A stretch of DNA of 64,000 nt from Lepidostoma basale (GCA_022606425.2 JAHDVF020000074.1:124001-188000); one strand, 5' to 3'; counted from the first letter of the stretch, positions 43,422 through 54,030 are shown. Program-made: numbers and translations. The notes: generated from the letters alone by a model not told the origin.

Positions 43422-44486
43422 TTAATTTGCATTTGTTTGGGAATGGGAGCTTGAGAGATTAAATGTAGACAAAGTATTTAAGGAGAAAGGAGTAAAAGGA
43501 GGAATGTGATTATTTATTATATTTTCACCCAATTTCACCGTCTTGAGGATTTCCAAATTTTCAAGTTTGTTTAATTTATTGTTATTATTAGCTGTGTGTA
43601 GAAATTTTGTGTCATTTTTATCGAAACTATGGTCAAATTTAATACAATGGTTAGCCATCTCAGAAAAAACAGAATGTTTGGTGAAAGCTTGTTTATGTTC
43701 ATTGATACGTGTTTTAAAAAATTTCGTCCTGTTTTGCCCATGTAAAAAGCATCACAGTCTTTACATTAAATTTTGTATACGCCACTTTTTTGCCAAATGT
43801 CTGTTTTTTGTTTAGAATTTAAAAGGAGTTGGCCAAGGTTATTTTGTGTATAATATACTGGTTTGATGTGACGAGGAATTGATTTTTTGATTTTGTTAGA
43901 TAAGCCATCAATATATAAAAAACGTCTATATGAGAAACTGGTGTTTTGAGGTTGTGAATATATGTACGTATTGGTGAGATTCTTTTTTTGTTTTTTCAAA
44001 AGAAGGGAATCAACAATTTCAGGGCTGTATCCATTATTACAAGCAAATTGTTTGATGATATTCATTTCATATTTGAAATTAATATCTGTCATTGGAATAA
44101 TTAAAGCTCGGTGTATCATCGAGTGAAACGCTGCTAATTTATGATTAATTGGGTGATGTGAAGAAGAATGTATGACTGTGCCTGTGTGTGTGTAGGTTTT
44201 CTGTAAATTTTGTAGTCAAGAACATTGTCAATTATTGAAATTGTTAAATCCAGAAAATTGAGGGAACTGTTAACATCTAACTTCATGTAAAATTTATATT
44301 ATTATACAGCGAATTTAAAAAATTTAAAAAAATATCTAATTGGCGGTCTGTTCCCGACCAAATGCAAAAAACATCATCTACGTATCTGTAGTAATGTAAA
44401 GTATGTTTTAAAATTGGATTATTAGACATAAACAATATTTCTTCTAAGTGAAATGTATTTTTATGTGTATTTTGATATTTTTTCAT
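43422..44486 (-). pseudogene. PLE polyprotein: RT end plus GIY-YIG endonuclease
   Basis: The first open piece (44486-44283) encodes YRYVDDVFCIWSG with the RT catalytic YVDD at 44373-44384. Then, after frameshifts, come KLDVNSSLNFLDL, DYKIYRKPTHT, HHPINHKLAAFHSM and NGYSPEIVDSLL. A linker leads to SGVYKI-stop-CKDCDAFYMGKTGRNF (GVY at 43775-43783, FYMG at 43737-43748) and INEHKQAFTKHS. The last piece (43658-43422) encodes MANHCIKFDHSFDKN...KLENLEILKTV. RT followed by GIY-YIG is diagnostic of Penelope-like elements. There are at least three frameshifts and one in-frame TAA. RT blocks upstream of YVDD are missing. Confidence 0.88.
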
Positions 44487-44531
44487 TAAAAAAAAGTCTA
44501 AACAATGTTTAATTAATTCCTAAAGTAGATT

Positions 44532-46195
44532 AAAATAATAATGTTAAAGGAATCTATTGAGTAAGGGTTAAATATACTATGTACAATACAATACCAGGAA
44601 TGCATGATATGATAGTATGATTCGACATTAGGAAGACAAAATATTCTCTTAATTCAAGATTATTTGTCTTCTGAATGTTATTTCTCTGAGTTGTTAAGTC
44701 TTGCTTTACCGTTTTATATGAAGCTCCTGTTTGGCATTACCGACAAGAGCGAAGTTCGTGCAGTTATTAATTTTTTTTACAATTCATCAAAACGATTACG
44801 TATTATCGTTTATTCATTATAGCGTACAGTGAGTTGTGCATAGATATCAAAAACTTTCATAATTGATTAAGTGAGTTTGTAGCTTGTCATACCGAAATTC
44901 AAATCGAAGAAAATAGTTATAGACTGTAAATGTCATAAGCGACAGACAACTCGTTGCCGTTCGTGGTCTTCTACGAGCATTTGCAGATTTCATCTTACGC
45001 ACGCCTAACGAAATTTCAATGTATGCAGTTTCCATGAAGATAGATTTCAATCGGTTTTTTAAAGCCTTTTCATTCAAAAATCGATTAAGTGCTTTATAAG
45101 GAGCGTTACAAAATTATTCAAAAAGTAATAAGTTATTCCTACAATACTATCACCCATAACGGAATAGCACTCGTATATCGGTAAGTAAAAATGTCTGTTC
45201 ATATGTTAATAAAACAATTAGTTATAGAAAAGTACATTCAGAAAATACGCAAACAAATCTTCACTATCATAGACCATAGATTTCAATGTAGGTCTGTACT
45301 ATCCAATTAAAGACATAAATAAACTTGCTCACTTGACTGAACAAGACTATTCCATTTTTCATGATGAGCGTGAACAGCTCATGAAAAATAACTATCGGCA
45401 GAGATAATCTAACATAGGCAGAAGGCACTAAAAATAGCTCTCAAACTGAATTTGGATATTCAATTTCTCATTAAGCCGACTGAGGCGGTGCCATTTGTTT
45501 TAATGTCCGCTGAAAACAAAGTATAAGCTTTCAGTGTATTTTTGATTCCATGTAATTTGAAAACAGAGCCTCGTTAGGGTATCGGGACAGGGCTTGTTAT
45601 TAGGCTAATTGGACTATTTAATCTGCGCATTCCCCGGCAACACGGTCGTGTTTAACTTCGTCATTGAGTTGTGCTCTTCGGAAAATGTAAACACGAGCTT
45701 TATTCAATTACACTAAAAGAATTTTTAAATGCTAAACACATAGTAGAGCATACGTCCTTTTTATATAGGTAATTTAAATCAATACATTTATTTATTCCGT
45801 GTATTACGCCTAGATGTAGGCAAAATTAACATCTTATAAAAAACGGATTTTTTTAAAAGATTTTTCGTTTACACCTAGTGTCAAGTGTCAAGTATGAATA
45901 AAATGAGAATTGTGTATATATAACCCTTGAATATAATACAAAATAAAAATACCGTAAAAACATAACACACCCAGAACAATGAAACTTTAAACGTCACGAT
46001 AATCTTTTTACTGCACCTACCTGTGTTGGCTGGATGATGTATTGGAGAGGGAGACGGGAGAACGCGCTGCCCTGCTCTCCGCTCTAGGACTACCATTCAC
46101 GATGTACTCTGGAAAAATAAGAAATCTGATAAATATTTGAAGACCCTTCCTCTTCAACGCGTTAAAATGTTATAGGTTTAGGATAAAACTGAATA
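44532..46195. other. unassigned stretch with two GC-balanced parts
   Basis: 44700-45060 and 45440-45690 are GC-balanced and unrepeated; 46020-46090 is GC-rich. Minus ORFs of 71-76 codons (44847-45077, 45881-46096) match nothing I know. Conserved non-coding DNA is possible. Confidence 0.25.
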
Positions 46196-46203
46196 TTTTA
46201 ATG

Positions 46204-46956
46204 GAGATAGTATGTTTAAATTTTCAATTGTATCTCAATAGAGACGAAGAAACAAACTGGAAACTGAATATGGATGATCAAGGTGTTTACAGGACTTATG
46301 ACCTGTCATTGGTTGGGTTAAGCGCACGCTTTATGTAATTACAACATTCCCCATTCCACCATTGTTATTATGATCATGTATGATACATTTTTGGAAGTTG
46401 TATATATACTCCAAATCCATACCTATCTTCACATACCTATCTTCACTCCATACCTATCCATATCAATCCATACCTATCTTCACTCCAGGCGACTTCTAAA
46501 ACAGTGCGCTAGGAGGCGGTAGCCTCTTCGCATTGTGTTAATAAAGTTGTTTGCTAAATGCTAAACAATCGTTCTTCATAGATGGCGTTAGTGGGTGGAT
46601 TGTATAGATTAATCTTAAAAAATTAATTAGTACAATCAAATCTACATAGATGGCTAACTGGAACTGACACGTGAAGATAGGTATGGATTTGGAGTATTCC
46701 AAAAATGTATCATGCGTGATCATAATAACAATGGTGGAATGGGGAATGTTGTAATTACATAAAGCGTGCGCTAAACCCAACCAATGACAGGTCATAAGTC
46801 CTGTAAACACCTTGATCATCCATATTCAGTTTCCAGTTTGTTTCTTCGTCTCTATTGAGATACAATTGAAAATTTAAATTAACCACCCACAGGTGAAAAT
46901 CCAGGATTCGTATACAGATACAAGTATACATTTCACAAATATTTGAGATAGTATGT
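46204..46956. mobile_element. large fold-back element with 12-bp direct repeats
   Basis: GAGATAGTATGT occurs at 46204-46215 and again at 46945-46956, consistent with a target-site duplication. Inside, the left arm (46216 to about 46430) and right arm (about 46668-46882) are long, nearly identical inverted copies, for example CAAGGTGTTTACAGGACTTA / TAAGTCCTGTAAACACCTTG. The centre has repeats of CATACCTATCTTCAC and a GC-richer part at 46490-46530. The right end continues about 60 bp beyond the arm. No ORF. The class is unknown. Confidence 0.7.
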
Positions 46957-47144
46957 ATTCATTAATAAATTATTTCTATGGTTTTAGATGAATATGGTTT
47001 TCCTTCTTTACAGATTGTGTCATATTTTTAACAGATAAATAATACACACACAAATATATAGAGCTAGTATATTATATGATAGTATAATTTAACATAACAA
47101 ATACATATTAGAACATAAAAATATATATTTTAATTTGAGATTAA

Positions 47145-47625
47145 CTTAAGGCAACACTGTAGAATTTCATAATGACGATTTTTACATGAATCGAAACACT
47201 GTTTTTTCCACTTGAGAGCTTATTTTTCTCGACATGTTTCGAGAGCCTATACCTTTATCATGAGGAGAATGAACCAAAATTATTACAAACTTAGTGCAAG
47301 AACCTAGAAACATACTCGTTTATAACATGCATTTGTTTACTTAGCGAGCACTAGGGAGATAACAATAGACATATCAATTGGTTAAAATTTAAAAGTATAT
47401 TTTAGGTGGAAGTATTGATTTGAGAGTGTTTTATTGCTCTTAGGCTATTGATTAAGTAAGGGGACAGTTTATATTTTAAAACAAAACAAATGAACATCCA
47501 CACAAGTTAAAAAAATACTTTTACACAATAGAATTTTTAAACAAAAGATATTGAAGGTGTTAGCCTTCGGAACATGTCGAGAAAAATAAACTCAAAAGTG
47601 AAAAAAAACAGATATATTTTAAATA
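47145..47625. repeat. PLE-type fold-back, family J
   Basis: The left arm (about 47185-47270) and right arm (about 47555-47625) are inverted around TTATTTTTCTCGACATGTT. The outer left part CAACACTGTAGAATTTCATAATGACGATTTT matches the tandem array at 16.3 kb. The interior (47280-47550) is AT-rich without a coding signal. Confidence 0.7.
47226..47269 (-). ncRNA. hammerhead-like core, PLE family J
   Basis: Minus strand: TTCTC, CTCATGA (G5 changed to C), a hairpin region, GAAAC-AT-GTC, GAGAA. Stem I pairs over 5 bp. In the right arm of the same fold-back the hairpin is perfect (GAAGG-TGTTAG-CCTTC). The G5 change should inactivate this copy. Confidence 0.42.
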
Positions 47626-47689
47626 ACAATTATTATTTTTTGTCATTTTCATATTGATGATATTGATAAACGAACGATGATTAAGGCAT

Positions 47690-47745
47690 TAACACCAGCT
47701 GTTTGGTTGCCCTTAACATTAGCATCAGGTCAATTCCGTAGCGGC
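47690..47745 (-). repeat. PLE-type family A remnant
   Basis: CCAGCTGTTTGGTTGCCCTTAACATTAGCATCAGGTC is a mutated inverse of the family A core (CTGATG...hairpin...AAAC-AGCTG). Confidence 0.4.
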
Positions 47746-48044
47746 AGGTTGATTCCGCTGGCATCAACAATATAACTGTCGATATTCCATTTAAACATGA
47801 CATGAGTCTGGGTAGATAGATGTCTACCGAGACTAGTTTGTCTTAAAATGGATCAATTAGAATACGTAACATCAAAATACTCTTTAGCAAAAGCTGGGCA
47901 TGTGTTTAACATTAATCTGATTGATTGATGATTCATATATGATAATTTAATATTTTGAAATTTACACATTTTAAATTTTCGTATGAAGCAGTGACTATGT
48001 GGTTAGACATATTTTTTTATTATTAATTGTGTTTAAAAATAAAA

Positions 48045-48172
48045 TAATATAAAAACACTGTACTTCGTTTTTTACCACTTGGGTACAAGCGAAACTAGTC
48101 GGCGATTAAAATAACCCTCAATCGGTGAAAAAAGAAGTACAGTGTTTTTATTTTATTTTATTTTATTTTTAA
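48045..48172. repeat. PLE-type fold-back, family K
   Basis: The arms AACACTGTACTTCGTTTTTT and AAAAAAGAAGTACAGTGTTT are inverted. The plus strand of the left half holds CTTG-GGTA-CAAG, C-GAAAC-TA-GTC, that is stem II, GAAAC and a cleavage triplet, but no CTGANGA. Confidence 0.6.
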
Positions 48173-48395
48173 ATACAAATAATAATAAATATATACATTT
48201 TTAGGCAATATTCGAATGTGTCAAAGACACTTGTAAAGAAAAATACCCGTGATAGGGGAAAAACAGTGTTTTCATTCAGACATAAATCATTATTAAGGAT
48301 ATCCAGTGTTAACGATTTATTTTAAAGAAATTTTTTAAAAAAGTAAGCAGGAAGTGCTACTTCTGAAAATAGATATTTTAATATTATTAGTTATA

Positions 48396-49013
48396 GTAAC
48401 GTTGAAAAAAGGGTTGGTGCGGGTAACAAAGTGAATAGAGGTTTAAACATAGTTATTGGAAACAAGAATTTATCAATGAAAGCGAAAACGGCCGTTCACA
48501 GTGGAGTTCTGGTCCCAACCCTAATGTATGGAAGCAAAGCATGGAAATGGCAGAAGAAGGATGAGAGCAGATTAAATGCGATCGAGATGAGGTCCCTAAG
48601 ACGTATGTGTGGTAGAACGATATACGACAGAATCTTAAATGCTGATATAAGAAAGGAATGTAGAGCGGAAGAAGGTATTATGAACAAAATTATGAAAGCA
48701 TCGCTGGGTTGGTTCAGACATATTGAGCGCATGGATGGAGAAAGAATGGTTAGGTAAGTATACGTTAATCATGTAAATGAAGTACAGAGTCGAGGCAGAC
48801 CGAGGAATACATGGCATGACCAAATGAATCAAATTTTAAAGGTTTGTCATGTTAGAAGTCGGAAGAATCGACATGCGTGTATGACTCGCTGTATGAATGT
48901 GGAGAAAGCTAGAGAGGTGTGTCAGGATAAAGTAGTATGGCGGTCCATTTTCCCTGCCTACCCCTACGGGGAAACGGGGTGATGGTTTGTTTCTGTTGTT
49001 GTTGTTGTTGTGA
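48396..49013 (+). mobile_element. TTAG-family LINE copy with TTTG/TTG tail
   Basis: RVGAGNKVNRGLNIVIGNKNLSMKAKTAVHSGVLVPTLMYGSKAW, then KKDESRLNAIEMRSLRRMCGRTIYDRI, and EGIMNKIMKASLGWFRHIERMDGERMV before a stop near 48757. It resumes with SRGRPRNTWHDQMNQ and RSRKNRHACMTR. The tail after GGGGTGATGG is TTTGTTTCTGTTGTTGTTGTTG. It is the second-longest copy in the window. Confidence 0.9.
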
Positions 49014-49014
49014 A

Positions 49015-49610
49015 ACAAAAATAATGTGTATGCATAAGAACGCCAAATAATGTTTTTTTTAAATAAATCTAATGAAAGTATTAATAAAAAATTAACGACG
49101 TCATGATAAGTATGGTTTCAGGTTATATATTATAGTATATCCGTATATTAAATATACGAGTACATAAGCGAGCTTTTAATGCATACTAGATTTCACCCGA
49201 CTCTTAGGAAGTGTCATAAACTTCGGGGAGAAAATTTATGTCCACCATGTAAGATTAAACACACAATAATATCCACGATCCTCGGGCACCACTTTTATGA
49301 TTGTTTGAGGACAGGATTGGACTCAATATTATATACTTTGGAAAACGTGACGCGTATAACAAAGTAAATTTATATTCGATTCCTTCTTATAAATTATTTA
49401 TTATAATTATGATATACTCGTATTTACTAGTTTTATTCTTTTACATACAAGATTTTTTTTTAAATATCTGTTTTAACATATTTAAAAATATTAACAAACA
49501 TGCAAAAGCACTGGAATCATTTCTAAAGTGCCATTTTTATTAATTACTCATCTCAGGGGCGCTGTAGAAAATGCTCAGTTGTATGAACTAGTTAAAAAAA
49601 CAACACATTT
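49015..49610. other. unassigned AT-rich stretch
   Basis: 49190-49330 is less AT-rich; no element or gene is recognised. Confidence 0.25.
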
Positions 49611-49611
49611 A

Positions 49612-49795
49612 GTATTTATTTATTGATGGTTGAGGTATTAGTTTTGTAAACCTCGGTAATTAATTTATAATAGTAAATACGATTGTTTAGTGGTTTTACT
49701 TGGATTTATTTTATATAAATTATATAAATTAAATCCAAGTAAAACCACTAATTAATCGTGTTTATTATTATAAATAAACATATTTAGTATTAGGG
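49612..49795. repeat. fold-back, family D
   Basis: GTTTAGTGGTTTTACTTGGATTTA and TAAATCCAAGTAAAACCACTAA are inverted around AT-rich ATATAAATTATAT. The left end GATGGTTGAGGTATTAGTTT is shared with the single arm at 10425-10525. Confidence 0.7.
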
Positions 49796-49799
49796 CTGC

Positions 49800-50165
49800 A
49801 CCTGACGCAGTCAATGAACCCTTCTTATTATTAAATAATTATTTGAAAAGGTGCGTTTTGAGTCTCGATCTAACCTCAGACTGATTCTCAATGCACTTGA
49901 GGTCTGCTGGAAGATTATTCCAGGCTGAATGAAGGGCCGACTACCGCGAAGGTTTGGTCACCGTTTGTGTGAGGACAGCTTTTTGGTACAGTCAATCTAT
50001 CAATTGCAGAAGATTTTGCTGATCGCAATGCACATTTTGTCCGGCTTTCAAGTTCTCGTTGATGCATAGTTCTTGAGATGCCATTCTACACAACGCCTTA
50101 AAAACCGTCCAACATAGCTTGTATTGTATCCTTTCTGTACATTTGAAAAGAGATATCGGGAGTTA
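49800..50165 (-). mobile_element. LINE 3' end (L2/CR1-like RT C-terminus)
   Basis: Minus strand, with frameshifts: LTVPKSCPHTNGDQTFAVVGPSF, then AWNNLPADLKCIENQSEVRSRLKTHLFK and a stop (49839-49841). 'A-WN-x-LP-x-x-L...F/R-x-RLKTHLF' is the usual L2/CR1 terminal segment. Upstream LEGFKALCRMASQELCINEN is in a different frame and may or may not belong. Confidence 0.6.
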
Positions 50166-50232
50166 TTGGTTTTTCACCGTGAGGTGTGTTTTGATTTTAT
50201 CAATTTAAAGAAATGTAACTGTTATAAATTTT

Positions 50233-50466
50233 AGACACATAATCCGGAGAGATCAGAACAACATTGAAAAGCTCATCATCATGGGCAAGGTGAAGGCAAG
50301 GCAGCCACAAGGACGACCAACGAGCCGCTGGTCCGATCAAATCAGGGAGCTGACTGCTCTCTCATTAGCTGCAGCCTGGAGATTGAGGGTGACAAGAGCG
50401 CATGGCATCCCATGGTCAATGGTTTATAAGATGGACACAACCCTCAACTATAAAGAATACAACTGA
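50233..50466 (+). mobile_element. LINE C-terminal fragment (IMGKVxGxxPxGR type)
   Basis: An uninterrupted frame encodes RHIIRRDQNNIEKLIIMGKV, then RQPQGRPTSRWSDQIREL, and ends at TGA 50464-50466. GH/RH-I-x-RR...I-x-x-GKV...GR-x-x-x-RW-x-DQI is a known LINE C-terminal signature. The segment after TALSLAAAWRLRVTR is diverged. Confidence 0.65.
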
Positions 50467-50534
50467 GATGAAAAAAAGTCATAAAACTAGTTTTTTTAGA
50501 AGATTTTAATATAATGAAATTAAACTGTTTTAAA

Positions 50535-50805
50535 AACCATCATTTCGAAGGGTTAGGCAGTGAAAATGTTCCGACACAATAGTCTAACCTGATCGACTTC
50601 TCAACATTCATACATCGTGTCATGCACCCACGACGATTTCTCCGATTCCTCACGTGATCGTAATATTATATTATTTGATTATACCAAGTATTTCTTGGTC
50701 TTCGTCTATTTCCTGTTCCGTTTACATTAAGATATTTATTATACGTTCTTTCATTATTCATTATTTCCATATGTCCAAATAATCTTAATAAACCTTTCGT
50801 TAAAT
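50535..50805 (-). mobile_element. TTAG-tailed LINE, degraded copy
   Basis: ACCATCATTTCGAAGGGTTAGGC, GTCATGCACCCACGACGATT, TTCTTGGTCTTCGTCTATTTCCTGTTCCGTTTAC and ATATGTCCAAATAATCTTAAT follow family order on the minus strand. The tail is lost. Confidence 0.8.
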
Positions 50806-50989
50806 ACGCTATTTAAATATTGTAATAATATATTTAATTTATTTACAACTTTACGAATCAAATTACTTTTTATATAAAATTCTTTATACGCTTTTTTTAT
50901 TACATTCTTATCTCAAAATCCTGTCATTTCCATTTCTGCGGCATTTCCACGCAATTTTAAGATACGTCAATTGCATCAAAGGAAAAAAA

Positions 50990-51345
50990 ACGTAATGCGA
51001 GATCAAAGGAGATCATATCACGTAGTGTATCTTACCTGTGCTGGGGGGAGTGAGGGGGGAGGGGAAACCGAGGTAGAGAGGGCTAAAGCTTGAGGTAAGT
51101 ACGTACCGCATACCTACAGGAGTGCCGGCAATAAACCAAGACAATAAAGATTCCATTAGTGGGATATTTTTATAACTGCCAGTCTGTCATTTTATTATTC
51201 CGAGGTGATGATAAAAGTTATTTCTCACCGCGACCCCCGATCCCCTGCCGAACGTGACTCCCAAATTGAAATCGTGTCTTATTGACATTGATCACGCTAT
51301 TGTACGGAGCATTATAGGTCTGCCAGACTACAGGGTATAATAAAA
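50990..51345. other. unassigned GC-balanced stretch
   Basis: It includes a G-rich run (51042-51065, GGGGGGAGTGAGGGGGGAGG) that could fold as a G-quadruplex, and CACCGCGACCCCCGATCCCC. No ORF or repeat partner. A regulatory element is possible. Confidence 0.3.
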
Positions 51346-51349
51346 TATT

Positions 51350-51645
51350 GATTATATTATTATTACTGTGAAAATTTAAAACACTGTTATAATATCACAA
51401 TTTCTTTTTGTTCACTGAGAGTGTCGTGACAGCTGTTTCGCCAACCGATGTTGGCATCATCAGGTGTTACTTACAATAAACAAGTTTATTGTAACACCTG
51501 ATGATGCCAACATCGCATCGGATGGCGAAACGGCTGTCGCGACACTCTCGGTGAATAAAAAAAAGTGTGATATTATAACAGTGTTTAAAATTTTAACAGT
51601 AATAATGTTGAAGTATCGTAGTGTGGCCAAAACAACGAATTATAT
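51350..51645. repeat. PLE-type fold-back, family A, copy 4 (best preserved)
   Basis: Arms of about 130 bp (51355-51483 and 51484-51615) meet around GTTACTTACAATAAACAAGTTTATTGTAAC. Both carry the hammerhead-like layout. On the left (minus): CTGATGA-T-GCCAAC-ATCG-GTTGGC-GAAAC-AGCT-GTC. On the right (plus) the same with a 3-base expansion in the hairpin loop and GAAAC-GGCT-GTC. The outer arms include CACTCTC and AACACTGTTATAATATCACA. Stem I complementarity is not obvious. Confidence 0.78.
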
Positions 51646-51734
51646 TATAAATAAATACTCGTATACACGAACATAAGCAACAAACATTTAGTGCATTTTT
51701 AGATTAAACAAAACATTTTTTTATCTGTGAAAAA

Positions 51735-52095
51735 TCGTTTTAAAATGTATATTTCATTCTTCTTCGTTTTCTTCTTCTTCAGCCTATTCTCGTCCACTTC
51801 TAGACAAATGTCTCCTCCATTTGATTCCACGTCACTTAGTATAATGCAGACTGCATCCAGGTTATTATGTTCAGGTCATCCTTCCACCGTAGTTGCAGTT
51901 GCCCTGTACTTCTCTTTGCCGTCCACGATCTCCAAGTCAGCAGTCTTCTTGTCCATTTTTCGTATCGTTTCTGACTCTGTCTTTTAGGCTTATTCCTAAC
52001 ATGGCTCTTTGGGTAACTCGTAGTTTCTCGGTCGCTCGTAGTTTTCTGTTTGGACAATGTTATATGAGTAGTTTCGAGGCCGTATGTATATTGAT
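51735..52095 (-). mobile_element. RTE-like LINE C-terminus, minus strand
   Basis: Frame-shifted minus-strand pieces encode RRLRVTQRAMLGISLKDRVRN, then KWTRRLLTWR, KRSTGQLQLRWKDDL, and the ending CATTTGTCTAGAAGTGGACGA with a GAAGAAGAAG-type tail (51760-51780 on plus as CTTCTTCTTC). 'RVTQRAML-GISL-DRVRN' is typical of RTE LINEs. Confidence 0.7.
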
Positions 52096-52117
52096 TAAAA
52101 TCCACCAATGCTTGTGT

Positions 52118-52360
52118 TTTCGACGTATAACGCCGTTATCTACGGGGATGGACCACCACACTATTCTATCCTGACATATCCCTTGAGTTTACTCTATATT
52201 TGTAATATATACGCTCGTCGTAACCGTTAAGTAATTGAATTATTTGGCCATGCCATGCTTTCCTCCGCTTCTTTTTCTTTTCACATTGCATGTATACAAC
52301 TTTTTAAGTATTCTTCTCTCATTCAATTGTTCCATATGTCGAAATCAGCGATTTTTTTAG
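52118..52360 (-). mobile_element. TTAG-tailed LINE, strongly diverged
   Basis: The order on plus is GCCGTTATCTACGGGGATGG, CTATTCTATCCTGACATATC, GGCCATGCCATGCTTTCC and CATTCTTCTCTCATTC-like wording. This matches the minus-strand copies at 11.6 kb. Confidence 0.6.
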
Positions 52361-52661
52361 TTTCTGTTTAGCAATTTTATTTAAAGTATTTTTTTCTGAT
52401 GTCTTACTTATGTTGTTTATTTATAATTGTTCTAATCATAGTCAAGTGAGTGAATAATTCAATATAAACATAATCGTGGAAATAACACTTATTATCAGAA
52501 TATTATGTTAGTTTTGATTTAAACCCATATTATTGAGGTAACAATTTTAATGTATTGTTTAAAAAATTTAAATCAAAATTAGTTAAAATTATAGATGTTG
52601 TTGATTGAAATTTCTTGGTAGAAGTTCATTGAAAATAATGAAAAAAAAAAAAATAAATAAG

Positions 52662-52765
52662 AATTTTTCTATGTTTATTTTTAGTGTAAAATCTACTTAT
52701 TAAAATCTACTTATTAAAATCTACTTATTAATAAGTAGATTTTACACTAAAAATCATAGAAAAAT
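52662..52765. repeat. palindrome with 14-bp tandem units
   Basis: TTTTCTATG...TTTTTAGTGTAAAATCTACTTATTAA and its inverse flank three tandem copies of AAATCTACTTATTA. The outer arm resembles family E flanks. Confidence 0.85.
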
Positions 52766-52789
52766 TCTTAAATTTTTATTTTTGTTTTC

Positions 52790-53590
52790 ATTTTTTAAAA
52801 TTAGTTAACTCAAGAGATATATTAAAACTTTAAAATGCATCATAGTAGAAATAGTTATAATAGTACAATGATGTACTATACTAAGCACTATAGTTTATAA
52901 TATAAATATTATATGAATTAATAAACATTCATATTTTTTTATATAACATTACTGTAATAGACTGTCTTATTAAATTACAAATTGATAACATATGTTTTAA
53001 TTCAGAAAATACACTATATTTATACGGATATATTGAAAAATCTTTATTTGTCTAAACCACGTTGTATTATTTTTTTTATAAGTGGCATTTAAAATCGGTA
53101 AAATATTTCCATACAATATAATAAATACGATATTATACAATAAAATAAAAATGATAATTATTATAATGTAAATGTTTTATTAATGTAGCTATTTTTAAAT
53201 AATTTTACCATAATGTGTGAATAAATAAAATGCAAATTATTAATATTTCAAAGCGACAAATGAATAATCATTTTTATTTTGTGATTTACTCAATTCACGT
53301 TTAACGAATGTATCACAATTGGAATGGAAATAATAAATATATGAGAGTCATTGAAATTTCAAATTGAAAAAACATCGCACAAAGGAATTAATATTTGCTT
53401 GTTCACATACAGTATTATGAATTTGTGAATAGTCTATCAGTGAAAACCATTGACTGGTTTATTATCTAAACCATTCCAATTCACCAGGCCTGCACGAAAA
53501 TTTTGCAGCCAGCCAACAAACAGAAAAATGTAAAATCACAAAAACCAAACATTTTCTAAGAGTAACAGAAACATTACGATCTTATGGGTA
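52790..53590. other. unassigned AT-rich stretch
   Basis: No recognised element, repeat partner or ORF. Confidence 0.25.
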
Positions 53591-53624
53591 GAACCTTTAG
53601 ATACCCAACGAAGGGATTTACAGA

Positions 53625-53765
53625 TCCTTCAAAATTGATGATATACTAAGATGGAGTAGGGAGAGAAGATGACTTTGGAGGGATCAAATTAAGAGGATGA
53701 ATCCAGCGAGAATTCCTAAGATCGTGATGCACGAGACTCCAGAGAGCCGTTGACCATCAATGAGA
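53625..53765 (+). mobile_element. possible LINE C-terminal remnant
   Basis: SREKMT, then WRDQIKRMNPARIPK, resembles the R-W-x-DQI segment of LINE C-termini. Too short and damaged to classify. Confidence 0.35.
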
Positions 53766-53855
53766 TGAAGAGAAAGCTGGATGCCTTCATCATCGGAAGA
53801 AATTTGATATCCTGTTATATCCTATAAACAGGTCGCAAGATCTATAATAAAACGA

Positions 53856-53993
53856 CGACCTTCGTGGCCTAGTGGTTAGAGCTCTGACTTCCATTCCGAA
53901 GGTTCCGGGTTCGATCTCCGGCGATGGCAGTGTGGTTTTCACACTGTCTTTGGTCTGGTGTAGAATTCTCGTGGCAATAAAATGGCGATAGAT
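53856..53993 (+). mobile_element. tRNA-derived SINE, copy 2
   Basis: The head has an A box TGGCCTAGTGG (53865-53875) and a B box GGTTCGATCTCC (53908-53919). A T-arm-like CCGGG/TCCGG stem flanks the B box. These are RNA polymerase III internal promoter elements. The body CACACTGTCTTTGGTCTGGT and end AATAAAATGGCGATAG match copy 1 at 3040-3183. Confidence 0.82.
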
Positions 53994-54024
53994 TGGCAAT
54001 TATCTATCGCCATTTTATTACCAC
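53971..54024. repeat. palindrome at the SINE 3' end
   Basis: GTGGCAATAAAATGGCGATAG at the SINE end is repeated inverted at 54004-54024 after a short spacer, with one mismatch in 23 bp. Confidence 0.88.
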
Positions 54025-54030
54025 GAGCCC

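Larger units (their letters stand above)
43080..44531 (-). mobile_element. Penelope-like element with inverted terminal arms
   Basis: From 5' to 3' on the minus strand: an arm (44531-44464), truncated RT, linker, GIY-YIG, 3' UTR, a hammerhead-like motif, and the second arm (43146-43080) inverted relative to the first. The two arms share ATCTACTTT.GGAATTAATT, AAACATTGTTTAGAC and AAATATCAAAATAC. An inverted terminal repeat at a truncated 5' end is a known PLE configuration. Confidence 0.85.

Noticed and set aside
43422..44486. Retrovirus or LTR-retrotransposon pol
   Set aside because: YVDD RT is followed by a GIY-YIG endonuclease and no RNase H or integrase; this combination is Penelope-like.
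53856..53930. Functional tRNA gene
   Set aside because: A and B boxes are present, but the anticodon region and acceptor pairing are not convincing, and the same head continues into a SINE body that recurs at 3040-3183.
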